Source: a virus. Taken from it: DNA of 32,077 nt. Within the stretch, counting starts at the first letter, position 1. The number at the start of each line of letters is the position of its first letter. The notes under the pieces were generated by a model. That model saw only the letters and a list, made by a program, of their open reading frames with translations, made no database searches and was not told where the DNA came from. This document shows positions 6,598 through 15,744 of the stretch, in pieces. Position numbers and translations under genes: made by a program. The stretch is taken from positions 1-32,077 of IMG/VR virus record IMGVR_UViG_3300009428_000036. One strand, given 5' to 3'.

Positions 6598-9468
6598 ATG
6601 ATGACTTATCAAGAAATTAAAGACCGTTTATCTAAATGCGAATTAGCATTATCTACGATTAAAAACGGTACACACCGTAATTCTACTTCTATAAACTTAA
6701 TTAAAACTAAAGAATCATTAGAAGTTCTTAAAGAATCGCTAACTAATCAATTGACCTTAATAAAAGAAGAAGACATGGGAGACGATGGATATGTATCCAC
6801 TGACGATGAAGGAGCAGCAGAAGATTTAGCAAACAAGGGTGTTAAAGTGAAACTTACTAAAGAGAACGAACAAGTAGAATTCTCAGCTGATGAAGTAAAA
6901 TTACTTGCAAAGGATGTAGGAAAAGCAGTAATAACAGCTCTTAGACAGGCAGGTGATGAAATAGACAGTATTAAAGCACATGATTTTGATATAAATACTT
7001 TTGAGATATACGTAAAGTACAAAAGTGATTTTGAAGATGAATTTGTATTTAATATTATAGGTGCTAAATTACACTTAGTAGATTTTACTGTAGATAAGGT
7101 AGTAGGAGACGTAGGAGTTAAACCTTCAGGAGAACCATTTATTAACGTAGATGTAGTAGCTAATGAATTAACTAAGCATTTTACGTCTCTTAATGAACAG
7201 ACTATTACTGAAGAAGAGAACGATAGACAGAAGTACTTACGAATGCTCGATATGTACAAGAGAGCTGCAAGAAATGATAGAAAAGACTTACGTCCTAAAT
7301 TAGAGAAAGCTGCTAAACAGCTAGGAATTAAATTACAACTCTCAGAAGCAGCAGAAGGAATATTCTATTTAAAGGTAGATATTAGAGATGCTAGAAGAGC
7401 TATAGAAATATTAGACGATAGGTACAGAAAACAAGTTGAATATAGCGGTTCAGATACATACTACTTTGGAGATGAACAAACAGCATACGATGCTATGATG
7501 GACTTCTCAGCCAATGATGTAGTAGTATCAGATACAAACTTAGACTTATTTGCAGAAAATAAACAATTAACGGAAGTTGAGGCAGTCACTTTTGGGTACG
7601 ATTTAGATAATATACAACAAGTAGTTGACCATTTACAGAAGAACTACGAAGAGGAAGTAGACTACGAATTACATATAGGAAGAGGAGATGACTTACCTAA
7701 CGCAGTTACTATAAAAAATCCTGCATTACAAAAAGACTACGACTTAAACGATATGCTTAATGCAGCTCAAAGTGATGAAGAGAGGTACGATGCATATACT
7801 AAAGAAGGAGCTGAACACCCTGAAGGTGGAGATTTAGACGTAGGACATCAAGATGATGAGCCGAGTATGCTTAAAAAAGATTTATACGATATAGCTGTTT
7901 ATGCTTCTAAATTATATAAGCAATTAGATAAGTACGATAAGATGGATGGAGAAGTAGATTTTCCTCATTGGTGGCAAAAGAAAGTTACCTTAGCTAGACA
8001 GTATGTATCTTCAGCACAACACTACTTGGAAGCAGAAGAAAAGCAACCTATGATAGATGCATTAGCCTTACAGGAAGGTGTATTCGATCAATTTGATGCT
8101 TTACCTCCAGGTAGAGGTAATTTAGATTTTAACGACATACTATACCTTAGAGGAGCAGTTGCAGACCTTAAAGACGAAATAGCTCAGATATATAGAGATA
8201 TGGAACAGGAAGCTGAACCAGAAGGAGGTCCAATGGCAGACATGTACGGAAATCTTTTAAATAAGGCTGAAGTAAAATTACATAGAATGCAAAAGCAAAT
8301 TGCAGACTATGATATGAACGAAGGAAAGCAGACAGAAGCAGAATTAAAAGATAAGTGGAGAGAGTGGAATAAAAAACACCCTAAAGATCAAATTGACTGG
8401 AATGAATATAGAGAAGAGCATGAAGATGAGCTAATAAATGAAATTAATATCAACCCTGAAGCAGAAAAATACGTAAAAAGATTTATAAAAGGAGTTGCAC
8501 AGAAATACGGCTACGGTGAAATGGATGCTGTTCATTTAATCTACCAAGTACTTTCCAATACAGGGTACTTGGATATGAGACTTGAAGGTAAAAAAGATAA
8601 AGCACTCTTGAGAGAATATACAGACAATTCATTCAAAGGATCAGAATTAATAGACGATGCTAATAAGAGAGGACCTGATATGTTCGGTAAAGGTATATTT
8701 GCCGACTTACTTCCTAAAGGTGTAGCTAGTGAAAATGCTGCCGTAGAAGCTTTAAAAGCTCATGATAAGAGTCCTATTAAAGCTAGAATGGGAAGATATG
8801 CACCAATGTTTGTTCACGTTCAATACCATACTTTAGAGCATGAAGGTGAAGACTATAGAATGCATCAAACACAGTACTATAATAGCAACTTTAAAGACAA
8901 AGATCCAAACTTTAATCCTGGAGTATCTGAAATTACCTTATTTAAAGTTCTTGAAAAAGCTACTTCTCACAGAGAAAGAGGTAAGGATGAAAATTTAGGG
9001 ACTATTATTGTTAAGACCGATCAATATGTACAGGATCTTAGAGATTTACCTGGACTAGGTAAAAGACATATGGAAGAAGCAGTTAAGGAAGGAACCGGTA
9101 ACGAAAAAGAACTTAGAGGTAAAGAAATGGTTGACTATATCATGAAAAGATGGAATTGGTCAGAAGAAAAAACACTGAAATTTCTTGCAGATAAATTTGG
9201 GAATAGTCAAGAAATTAAGGAAGGAAGAGGAGATTTACAGGCTATCATGAAAGTAGTTGATGACATGGCAGCAGAAGATGGAATAACAACTAAAGACGCA
9301 GCAGAAGAAATAATCCACAATCTTAGAATGACCTACGACTTAGATGCCATGGATGAATCATTAGTTAACGAAGAAGCTACTTGTTGCGGTAAATGCGGCA
9401 GAGTACATATTAAAGGTAACTGTAAAAGACCTTTTCTAAAAGGAAAGTCTCACTGCAGAACTAAATAA
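6598..9468 (+). CDS. 956-aa multidomain phage protein with C-terminal zinc-binding module; possibly processed head protein
   Basis: The largest complete ORF here. The family is not recognised by name. Visible parts: a helical N terminus (1-58); an acidic alpha/beta domain (~85-200); a basic helix (208-245); an alpha/beta domain (253-320) and another (327-385); a helical domain rich in Y/W (420-480, with PHWWQKKV); coiled coil (510-575); a long C-terminal domain (616-915); and a terminal Cys cluster (CCGKCGR 929-935, C942, C953) likely to bind zinc. [L/I/V]xE motifs fall between several segments (E200, E250, E326, E493, E615, E925), so maturation by the prohead protease is possible but unproven. 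Two ATGs (6598, 6601) are equally good starts. Net acidic, no membrane segment. Confidence 0.65.
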   Translation: MMTYQEIKDRLSKCELALSTIKNGTHRNSTSINLIKTKESLEVLKESLTNQLTLIKEEDMGDDGYVSTDDEGAAEDLANKGVKVKLTKENEQVEFSADEVKLLAKDVGKAVITALRQAGDEIDSIKAHDFDINTFEIYVKYKSDFEDEFVFNIIGAKLHLVDFTVDKVVGDVGVKPSGEPFINVDVVANELTKHFTSLNEQTITEEENDRQKYLRMLDMYKRAARNDRKDLRPKLEKAAKQLGIKLQLSEAAEGIFYLKVDIRDARRAIEILDDRYRKQVEYSGSDTYYFGDEQTAYDAMMDFSANDVVVSDTNLDLFAENKQLTEVEAVTFGYDLDNIQQVVDHLQKNYEEEVDYELHIGRGDDLPNAVTIKNPALQKDYDLNDMLNAAQSDEERYDAYTKEGAEHPEGGDLDVGHQDDEPSMLKKDLYDIAVYASKLYKQLDKYDKMDGEVDFPHWWQKKVTLARQYVSSAQHYLEAEEKQPMIDALALQEGVFDQFDALPPGRGNLDFNDILYLRGAVADLKDEIAQIYRDMEQEAEPEGGPMADMYGNLLNKAEVKLHRMQKQIADYDMNEGKQTEAELKDKWREWNKKHPKDQIDWNEYREEHEDELINEININPEAEKYVKRFIKGVAQKYGYGEMDAVHLIYQVLSNTGYLDMRLEGKKDKALLREYTDNSFKGSELIDDANKRGPDMFGKGIFADLLPKGVASENAAVEALKAHDKSPIKARMGRYAPMFVHVQYHTLEHEGEDYRMHQTQYYNSNFKDKDPNFNPGVSEITLFKVLEKATSHRERGKDENLGTIIVKTDQYVQDLRDLPGLGKRHMEEAVKEGTGNEKELRGKEMVDYIMKRWNWSEEKTLKFLADKFGNSQEIKEGRGDLQAIMKVVDDMAAEDGITTKDAAEEIIHNLRMTYDLDAMDESLVNEEATCCGKCGRVHIKGNCKRPFLKGKSHCRTK

Positions 9469-9474
9469 GAATCT

Positions 9475-10086
9475 ATGAAAGTAAAAGACTTAAAAAAATT
9501 AATTGAAGAAGCTTATATACAAGTTCTTAAAGAAGCTGATGAACCTACCCCGGAAGATCCGGTAGGTGATGAAAAAGCATCAGAAGAGACAGTATTAGAA
9601 GATGCTACGGATACAATGTTAGAAAAGTTTCCTACTCTTAAATCAACGTTAGTTAAACTAATGACAGGAGACTACAAAGAATTTGTGGACACTATTGACT
9701 GGGTATCACCCAAACCTACAACATTCAGAGTTAACCTAGTAAACGGCCAAGACTTTTCTTTAAAGTGGACAGGAAAAAACTTCCAAGCTCATATATTAGG
9801 TAAAAGGTATATGTTAGGGAACATTAATGACTTCCAACAAGCTTTAGATAAACTAGCTAGACTCTATCAAGAAGCACCTCTTAAAGGAGCAGGTGAAGAA
9901 GGTGAAGGAGGAGAAGCAGGAGAAGCAGACTTCGGAGGCGGAAGCGGTGGAGGAGACTTCCCCGGAGAAGAAGGTGGAGGAGCAGCAGGCGGTGAAGCCG
10001 GTTCTGACGATGCCGGAGGAGCAGAAGAACCAGCTGATACATCAGGAGATATAGATTTCGAAGCAGGAGAAGAACCAGAAGCATAA
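9475..10086 (+). CDS. Capsid-targeting-like N terminus with Gly/Glu-rich acidic tail
   Basis: It starts MKVKDLKKLIEEAYIQVLKE, nearly the same amphipathic peptide as the genes at 5305 and 15478, with IEE|A as a possible prohead-protease site. Residues ~38-140 form a compact alpha/beta domain (KPTTFRVNLVNGQDFSLKW, then GKRYMLGNINDFQQALDKL). Residues ~143-203 are almost entirely G, E, A, D, S and P, probably disordered and highly acidic. I infer a head-associated or scaffold-like role from the N terminus, the acidity and the position upstream of the terminase. It follows the 956-aa gene by 6 nt and precedes the nuclease-like gene by 12 nt, so it is probably cotranscribed. The family is not recognised. 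Confidence 0.6.
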   Translation: MKVKDLKKLIEEAYIQVLKEADEPTPEDPVGDEKASEETVLEDATDTMLEKFPTLKSTLVKLMTGDYKEFVDTIDWVSPKPTTFRVNLVNGQDFSLKWTGKNFQAHILGKRYMLGNINDFQQALDKLARLYQEAPLKGAGEEGEGGEAGEADFGGGSGGGDFPGEEGGGAAGGEAGSDDAGGAEEPADTSGDIDFEAGEEPEA

Positions 10087-10098
10087 TAATAACAGTTT

Positions 10099-11040
10099 AT
10101 GAATATTGTAGATAAATTATATACAGAATGGGCTTGGAGAACTAAATCAGGAATTCCCGATATGAGTAATCCGCAAGATAAAGCTATATTAGATAACATT
10201 ATTTTTGAGACATCAGGAAAAGTTTTAAACGAAGTAGCTGTGGAGTATGATAAGTACCTAGTAGATAATGGGTTTCCAATCATACCTCAAGCAAAAGGTA
10301 AATATAGCCAACCACAAGGCTCAGGAGATATTAAGGTACATCCTGATGATTTAGCAACATACCAAAAGATGTTCCCAATGAATGCAGGAGATCAGACAGT
10401 AGGTCCAGGAGAAATAGCGCTTTACTGGTTATTTCAGCATCAAAAAAACCCTGTTACATGTACGGATAATAGAGGAGGGTCTGAACCAGACTTAACTATC
10501 GGATCAGTAAAAGCAGAAGTTAAGGCATATAAGTCACATAACGGGAAAATAACATTAGGCAAATTCGGCAGCCAGAAGACCAATCTAGTTCTATTAACAG
10601 TAGTTTTCGGAATACAGGCATTAAGTTCTGTGTTAAATATGGAATCAGGAGATAAAGTAGTTAGGCCAACTAGTTTTACTAAAAACGAATTAATAAGGGC
10701 TTTTGAATTTTATTTTAAAGTAAAAAACGCACCAGGATTCCTAGCAGCTTCATCTCAATTCGATTTTATTAGATCGTTGAAAGAAAAAATTGATATGGTA
10801 GATAGAGTTTTACAGAACCCTAAATCAGCTGAAGAAGCAGCCTCTAAAACATTAGGTAGGATAGCTAAAGAGAAATTTAAAGTTAAACCAGGATTTGGCA
10901 ACTATATAGCATCTACTTTAAAGAGCGGAGACATACACTTCTTTCACGTAACTGAAACAGCATTAGATGTTAATTTACTAGACTATGTTAGTATATCAGC
11001 AGGTGAAGTAAAGGTGGACTATATGGCACTATTTGGCTAA
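10099..11040 (+). CDS. PD-(D/E)XK nuclease-like protein upstream of terminase
   Basis: The core EPDLTIGSVKAEVKAYKSH holds D131, then E140-V-K142, the PD-(D/E)XK active-site pattern on two strands, with E105 in a preceding helix (GPGEIALYWLF) as a possible extra ligand. The N terminus (LYTEWAWRTKSGIPDMSN) is a helix plus Pro/Asn turn. The C-terminal half is helical (SLKEKIDMVDRVLQN) and ends in a beta-rich part. Such a fold often serves in restriction-type or repair endonucleases; acting with packaging or on host DNA are both possible. It sits 10 nt upstream of the large terminase gene, after the 203-aa protein. The nuclease fold is inferred from motif spacing only. Confidence 0.55.
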   Translation: MNIVDKLYTEWAWRTKSGIPDMSNPQDKAILDNIIFETSGKVLNEVAVEYDKYLVDNGFPIIPQAKGKYSQPQGSGDIKVHPDDLATYQKMFPMNAGDQTVGPGEIALYWLFQHQKNPVTCTDNRGGSEPDLTIGSVKAEVKAYKSHNGKITLGKFGSQKTNLVLLTVVFGIQALSSVLNMESGDKVVRPTSFTKNELIRAFEFYFKVKNAPGFLAASSQFDFIRSLKEKIDMVDRVLQNPKSAEEAASKTLGRIAKEKFKVKPGFGNYIASTLKSGDIHFFHVTETALDVNLLDYVSISAGEVKVDYMALFG

Positions 11041-11050
11041 AAAATAAGTT

Positions 11051-12625
11051 ATGGCAAGAGACATAAAAAAAATAATCGCACAGGAATACATCAAGTGCGC
11101 TAAAGATCCGGCGTACTTCATGAAGAAGTATTGCCATATACAGCACCCTACTAGAGGTAGGATTCTTTTTAATTTATACCCTTTTCAATCAGAAGTACTA
11201 CACCTATTTAGAGATCAACAGTATATAATTACTTTAAAGTCTAGACAGTTAGGTATTTCAACTTTAGCAGCTGCTTATAGCTTATGGTTGATGTTATTTC
11301 ATAAAGATAAAAACGTACTAGCTTTAGCAACTACACAGGCAACTGCAAGAAACCTTGTTACAAAGACAATGTTTATGTACGATGAACTACCTAAATGGTT
11401 AAAACTTCCAGCATTAGAGAAGAATAAACTATCATTAAGGTTAAAAAACGGATCTAAAATAACAGCTAAGTCATCAAATGCAGACGCAGCAAGATCAGAA
11501 GCAGTATCACTACTTCTAATAGATGAAGCAGCATTTATCGATAATATTGATGAAACATTTGCGGCAGCACAACAAACACTAGCAACTGGTGGACAGTGTA
11601 TGGCTTTATCAACTCCCAACGGAATTGGTAACTGGTTTCATCAAACATGGGATAAAGCAGAAGCAGGGGATAATTCATTTTTACCCATAAGACTCCCTTG
11701 GACAGTACATCCAGAAAGAAATGATGAATGGAGAAAACAACAAGATAGGGACTTAGGACCTAGGATGGCAGGACAGGAATGTGACTGTGATTTCTTAGCA
11801 TCTGGTGATACAGTATTTGAACCAGAAGATTTAAGTTTCTACGAACAAACGTACTTAAAAGAGCCTGTAGAAAAAAGAGGTATAGATGGTAATTTATGGA
11901 TCTGGGAGCAACCAGACTACTCTAAATCATATATGGTTGTAGCAGATGTCGCTAGAGGAGACTCTAAAGATTACTCTGCATTTCACGTTTTTGATATAGA
12001 AACATGCGTACAAGTAGGGGAATATAAAGGAAAATTATCTCCTAAAGATTACGGAAATGTCTTAGTAGCTATAGCAGCAGAGTATAACGATGCGCTACTT
12101 GTAGTAGAGAATGCAAATATTGGATGGGCTACAATAGAGCAGATATTAGAAAGAGAATATAGAAATCTATACTATAGCGCTAAGAGTCAAATGGATACAG
12201 TAGAATCATATATGTCCAAATATGAAAGAGATCAGCTAGTGCCAGGCTTTACAATGTCGGTAAGAACAAGACCGCTAGTGATAGCTAAAGCAATGGAGTA
12301 TGTACGTGAAAAAGCTGTTACAATACAGTCTAAACGTACTTTAGGAGAGATGAGAGTATTTGTATGGAAGAACGGTAAACCACAGGCACAGATAAATTAT
12401 AATGATGATTTACTCATAGCACTTGCTACTGGACTGTATGTAAGAGATACTGCATTGAGGTTACGGCAACAGGGAATGGACCTAGCTAGAGCACAATTAT
12501 CATCATTTACTAACCTTAATGCAAAAAACCAAGCTGTTATATCAACAGTTGCTTCCCAAGCAAATAATCCGTATATTGTTAAAACACAACACGGCCAAGA
12601 AGATATCTCTTGGTTAATTGGATAA
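11051..12625 (+). CDS. terL: Terminase large subunit (T4 gp17-like), packaging ATPase/nuclease
   Basis: This is the DNA-packaging motor. The ATPase domain has YPFQSEVLHLF (Q-motif-like adenine-binding region, 43-53), Walker A SRQLGIST (64-71, with Ile where T4 has Lys), Walker B LLLIDEAA (D158, E159) and the coupling motif STPNG (187-191). The RNase H-fold nuclease domain has D299 (VVADVARGD), E353 (LLVVENAN) and D452/D453 (NYNDDLLIAL), the expected acidic triad. Length is 524 aa against 610 in T4; the shortfall is mostly at the N terminus. The start follows an A-rich leader with no Shine-Dalgarno. The portal gene comes next after 26 nt, without the sheath and tube genes found there in T4. 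No small terminase is recognised in the window. Confidence 0.95.
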   Translation: MARDIKKIIAQEYIKCAKDPAYFMKKYCHIQHPTRGRILFNLYPFQSEVLHLFRDQQYIITLKSRQLGISTLAAAYSLWLMLFHKDKNVLALATTQATARNLVTKTMFMYDELPKWLKLPALEKNKLSLRLKNGSKITAKSSNADAARSEAVSLLLIDEAAFIDNIDETFAAAQQTLATGGQCMALSTPNGIGNWFHQTWDKAEAGDNSFLPIRLPWTVHPERNDEWRKQQDRDLGPRMAGQECDCDFLASGDTVFEPEDLSFYEQTYLKEPVEKRGIDGNLWIWEQPDYSKSYMVVADVARGDSKDYSAFHVFDIETCVQVGEYKGKLSPKDYGNVLVAIAAEYNDALLVVENANIGWATIEQILEREYRNLYYSAKSQMDTVESYMSKYERDQLVPGFTMSVRTRPLVIAKAMEYVREKAVTIQSKRTLGEMRVFVWKNGKPQAQINYNDDLLIALATGLYVRDTALRLRQQGMDLARAQLSSFTNLNAKNQAVISTVASQANNPYIVKTQHGQEDISWLIG

Positions 12626-12629
12626 ACCA

Positions 12630-12641
12630 TATTTATAAATA
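12630..12641 (+). promoter_or_regulatory. Late-promoter-like palindrome TATTTATAAATA
   Basis: The same perfect 12-bp palindrome as at 4903 and 22401, containing TATAAATA at 12634-12641. It lies between the terminase stop (12625) and the portal ATG (12652), 10 nt upstream of that ATG, so transcripts from it would have a very short leader. Confidence 0.6.
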
Positions 12642-12651
12642 AACCACATAG

Positions 12652-14574
12652 ATGGCAGATACTTCACTATTTAAAAGACTAGGTAGACTTTTTTCTTCCG
12701 ATGTAATAATAAGAAACATCGGAGGAGACCAACTTAAAGTTGCCGACGTAAACCAGATACAAACAACAGGTAAGTATCAAACTAATTCTCTAGTTGATAG
12801 ATTTTCTAGACTATATATCTACAATAATAAGAATATATTTAATCCAAATCTAAATTACCAAACACTACGTATACAGTTATACTCTGATTATGAAGCAATG
12901 GACACTGATCCACTTATTGCTTCTACTTTAGATATATTGGCAGATGAAGCTACACTAAAAAGCGATATGGGAGAAGTACTCTCGATTAAATCCTCAGATG
13001 AGAATATACAAAAGGTACTATATAACTTATTCTACGACGTTCTTAATATAGAGTTTAATCTCTGGTCATGGACTAGGAATATGTGTAAATACGGTGATTT
13101 CTTCTTAAAATTAGAGATTGCAGAAGATTTTGGAGTATACAACGTTCTTCCGTATACAGTTTACCATATGTCAAGACAGGAAGGAACAGACCCAGAAAAT
13201 CCTAGTAGAGTAACTTTCCAATTAGACCCTGACGGATTAGCTTCTTCACAAGATCCTAACTATCTGCCAAAAAGTAATAAAAAAGTTGTAGAGTTTGACA
13301 ACTACGAGATAGCACACTTTAGGTTAATATCGGATACAAACTACCTACCCTATGGTAGATCTTTCGTCGAACCGGCTAGAAAGATATTTAAACAACTTAC
13401 TCTAATGGAAGATGCGATGTTAATACACCGTATCATGAGAGCTCCGGAAAAGAGAACATTCTATGTCAACGTTGGACAGATACCTCCTAACGAAGTTGAG
13501 CAGTTTATGCAAAAGACTATTAATACAATGAAAAAAACACCGTATGTTGATCCTGCTACAGGGGATTACAACTTACGTTTCAATATGATGAATATGATGG
13601 AAGACTTCTACCTACCAGTAAGGGGAGGAGATACATCAACAAAGATAGAGACTACGAAAGGTCTAGAATACGACGGTACAAATGATATAGAATACTTAAG
13701 AGATAAGATGTTCGCTGCTTTAAAAGTTCCAAAGGCATATTTTGGATACGAAAAAGACTTAAGCGGTAAAGCAACTTTAGCAGCAGAAGATATTAGATTT
13801 GCCAGAACAGTAGAGAGAATACAGAGAATTTTAGAATCTGAATTAACTAAGATTGCATTAGTGCATTTATATACCCAAGGGTTTAAAGGTGAGTCGCTTA
13901 CTAACTTCGAAATAAACTTAACTAACCCGTCAATAATATTTGAACAAGAAAAAGTAGCACTGCTTAAAGAAAAAGTAGATTTAGCATCACAAATGCTGGA
14001 TACTAAATTATTTCCTACAGACTACATATACGATAATATATTTAAACTATCAGAAGACCAGTACATGGAAATGAGAGACTTGGTAGCTGAAGATAAAAAG
14101 AGGTTATTCAGAATTACACAGATAGAGAACGAAGGAAATGATCCGGCTAAGTCAGGTAAGTCCTACGGTACTCCACACGATTTAGCGTCACTATACGGAC
14201 GTAGACAGGGTGAACAAAAAGGTATGCCATTTGGTAAAGTTCCTCCTGGATACGAAGATGATACTCCAGGCATAGGTAAAATAGGACCAGAAGGAGGTAG
14301 ACCAAGAGTTAAAGCTTCACACTATGGAACAAATGACGGCCTAGGAGGAAGAGATCCTCTTGGAAAACACGGCATGGAAGGTGGATTTGATTCTGATAAT
14401 GAAAATGTTAATGAGCAAGATACGGGAACTAGGGTAGATAAGACACTAGCTAGATCACTTTTCTATCAAAATAGAGATATTTTCTCGGAAAAGAAGCAAA
14501 TTATCTTTGAAAGTAAGGAAAAAGAAGAGGATAAGTTACTTGATGAATCACAAATCAAGGATTTAGATAATTAA
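12652..14574 (+). CDS. 20: Portal protein (T4 gp20-like)
   Basis: The portal forms the dodecameric vertex through which DNA is packaged and on which the prohead is nucleated. Diagnostic gp20-type segments are RNIGGDQ near the N terminus, then YGRSFVEPARKIFKQLTLME, MLIHRIMRAPEKRTFYVNVG, and GLEYDGTNDIEYLRDKMFAALKVP in short blocks, then FARTVERIQRILESEL. At 640 aa it is longer than T4 gp20 (524 aa). The extra length is a C-terminal Gly/Pro/Asp-rich, probably disordered tail of about 120 residues (from about 500), ending in an acidic Lys/Glu segment. A late-promoter-like palindrome lies 10 nt upstream. Order terminase-portal-(core proteins)-protease-scaffold-capsid supports the call. Confidence 0.93.
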   Translation: MADTSLFKRLGRLFSSDVIIRNIGGDQLKVADVNQIQTTGKYQTNSLVDRFSRLYIYNNKNIFNPNLNYQTLRIQLYSDYEAMDTDPLIASTLDILADEATLKSDMGEVLSIKSSDENIQKVLYNLFYDVLNIEFNLWSWTRNMCKYGDFFLKLEIAEDFGVYNVLPYTVYHMSRQEGTDPENPSRVTFQLDPDGLASSQDPNYLPKSNKKVVEFDNYEIAHFRLISDTNYLPYGRSFVEPARKIFKQLTLMEDAMLIHRIMRAPEKRTFYVNVGQIPPNEVEQFMQKTINTMKKTPYVDPATGDYNLRFNMMNMMEDFYLPVRGGDTSTKIETTKGLEYDGTNDIEYLRDKMFAALKVPKAYFGYEKDLSGKATLAAEDIRFARTVERIQRILESELTKIALVHLYTQGFKGESLTNFEINLTNPSIIFEQEKVALLKEKVDLASQMLDTKLFPTDYIYDNIFKLSEDQYMEMRDLVAEDKKRLFRITQIENEGNDPAKSGKSYGTPHDLASLYGRRQGEQKGMPFGKVPPGYEDDTPGIGKIGPEGGRPRVKASHYGTNDGLGGRDPLGKHGMEGGFDSDNENVNEQDTGTRVDKTLARSLFYQNRDIFSEKKQIIFESKEKEEDKLLDESQIKDLDN

Positions 14575-14578
14575 TCAC

Positions 14579-14590
14579 TATTTATAAAGG
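14579..14590 (+). promoter_or_regulatory. Late-promoter-like TATTTATA box (variant)
   Basis: TATTTATAAAGG in the 52-nt gap between the portal stop and the ATG at 14627. The TATTTATAAA part matches the palindromic boxes; the final two bases differ. A small hairpin (TGTAC/GTACA, 14596-14610) lies between the box and the gene, so it would be in the leader. Confidence 0.45.
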
Positions 14591-14626
14591 TAAGGTGTAC
14601 TTCGTGTACAACAAAACAATAGAATA

Positions 14627-15481
14627 ATGCGCATTAAACACAGTAAGTATAAAAATACCGGGCTAATATTTGAATTGCTTGTCAAGCAGATTGCAGCAGA
14701 TACCTTAGATAAAAAGGACTCTGCAGCTGTAAGCATATTAAAAAATAACTTTACAGGAAGAACAGCTTTGGTACGTGAATTCAAATTGTATGAGTTTATT
14801 CTCAAAAACAAATCAGTATCACAATATAAAGCAGAGTCTATCGTATCGACTATTATCGAAGTAGCTCGCACAATAGATAGAAAGGTACTTAAAAAACAAA
14901 AATATAGTCTAATAAGAGAAATAAAAGAGAGCTACGACTTAGATGAGTTCTTCTCTATTTCGGTTAAAGACTATAAACCATTAGCAGCTTTGTTCTGTTT
15001 AATGGAGGCTCATGAAGTTACAGATGTAATAGATCCTAATTTCCTAGTTGACAATAAAACTACTATATTAGAGCACCTAACTAAAGAGCAACAAAACAAA
15101 AAAGAAGTAAGAGATACACTTATCGAAGAGTATTCGAAATACGATAAAGATTTAAAACTTCTTACATTTAAAATACTATTAGAGAAATTTAACTCTAAAT
15201 ACGGTACACTACTTCCAGAACAGAAAAACATATTAAAAGAATTTATTACTTCAGTTGATTCATCTACAAGATTAAGAAACGTAGTTAATGAGGAATTTAA
15301 GAAACTAAAATCTGCACTAGATAAAATAAAAGCATCCGTAGAAGATGAAATCGTCTCTATTAAGCTACAGGAGATTACTAAAGCAATTAAACCAGTACCC
15401 AAAACAAAAAAAGTAACTGATAATCATCTAGTAAACATAATGCAGTACTACGAACTGATTAAAGAACTAAAGGTACTATGA
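14627..15481 (+). CDS. Hypothetical head-cluster protein, lysine-rich and helical
   Basis: No named family is recognised. It lies between the portal and the 88-aa core-like protein, the part of the T4 map that holds small prohead core genes (67, 68), but at 284 aa it is larger than either. The N terminus (MRIKHSKYKNTGLIFELLVKQ) is basic then amphipathic. The rest is almost all helix with many K, E, L and I, likely coiled coil around 190-250 (KKLKSALDKIKASVEDEIV). There is no cysteine-rich site, membrane segment or signal peptide. It ends in an ATGA overlap with the next gene. A structural or assembly role in the head is inferred from position only. Confidence 0.6.
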   Translation: MRIKHSKYKNTGLIFELLVKQIAADTLDKKDSAAVSILKNNFTGRTALVREFKLYEFILKNKSVSQYKAESIVSTIIEVARTIDRKVLKKQKYSLIREIKESYDLDEFFSISVKDYKPLAALFCLMEAHEVTDVIDPNFLVDNKTTILEHLTKEQQNKKEVRDTLIEEYSKYDKDLKLLTFKILLEKFNSKYGTLLPEQKNILKEFITSVDSSTRLRNVVNEEFKKLKSALDKIKASVEDEIVSIKLQEITKAIKPVPKTKKVTDNHLVNIMQYYELIKELKVL

Positions 15482-15744
15482 AAGTAAGCCAACTTAAGGA
15501 ACTTATTAAAGAAGTACTACAGGAATTAAATGAAATAAGTGCTACCAATGCAGGTGGTGCTTCTTTTACACCCGGTACAGGAGCGCAATATGCGACTCCT
15601 AATGCTTTTTCTAAGAAAGGAAAAAAGAACAATGCAACTAAGTATGCAGAGAAACTTGGGTATAAAGTAGCTAAAACAAAAAAAAGACCACATAACACTA
15701 AAATGTTTGACTATCTAGATGAGAACAATACAAGAAAAATATAA
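15478..15744 (+). CDS. Small prohead-core-like protein with capsid-targeting-like N terminus
   Basis: The 88 residues start MKVSQLKELIKEVLQELNE, the best example of the shared amphipathic N-terminal peptide, with IKE|V as a possible prohead-protease site. A Gly/Ala/Thr/Pro linker follows (GGASFTPGTGAQYATPNAF, 26-44), then a basic body (KKGKKNNATKYAEKLGYKVAKTKKR). Size, position between portal and protease, and basic character resemble T4 gp67 (80 aa, prohead core), but T4 gp67 homology cannot be shown by eye. It overlaps the upstream gene by 4 nt and the 740-aa gene by 26 nt. Confidence 0.6.
   Translation: MKVSQLKELIKEVLQELNEISATNAGGASFTPGTGAQYATPNAFSKKGKKNNATKYAEKLGYKVAKTKKRPHNTKMFDYLDENNTRKI

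Noticed and set aside
9867-10283. Minus-strand ORFs rich in Pro/Ser and Leu opposite the Gly/Glu-rich tail
   Set aside because: They are complements of GGA/GAA/GCA repeats; the composition is an artefact of the low-complexity + strand tail.
14596-14610. Terminator after the portal gene (TGTAC/GTACA hairpin)
   Set aside because: Only 5 bp of stem and no T-run after it; more likely a leader feature or chance.
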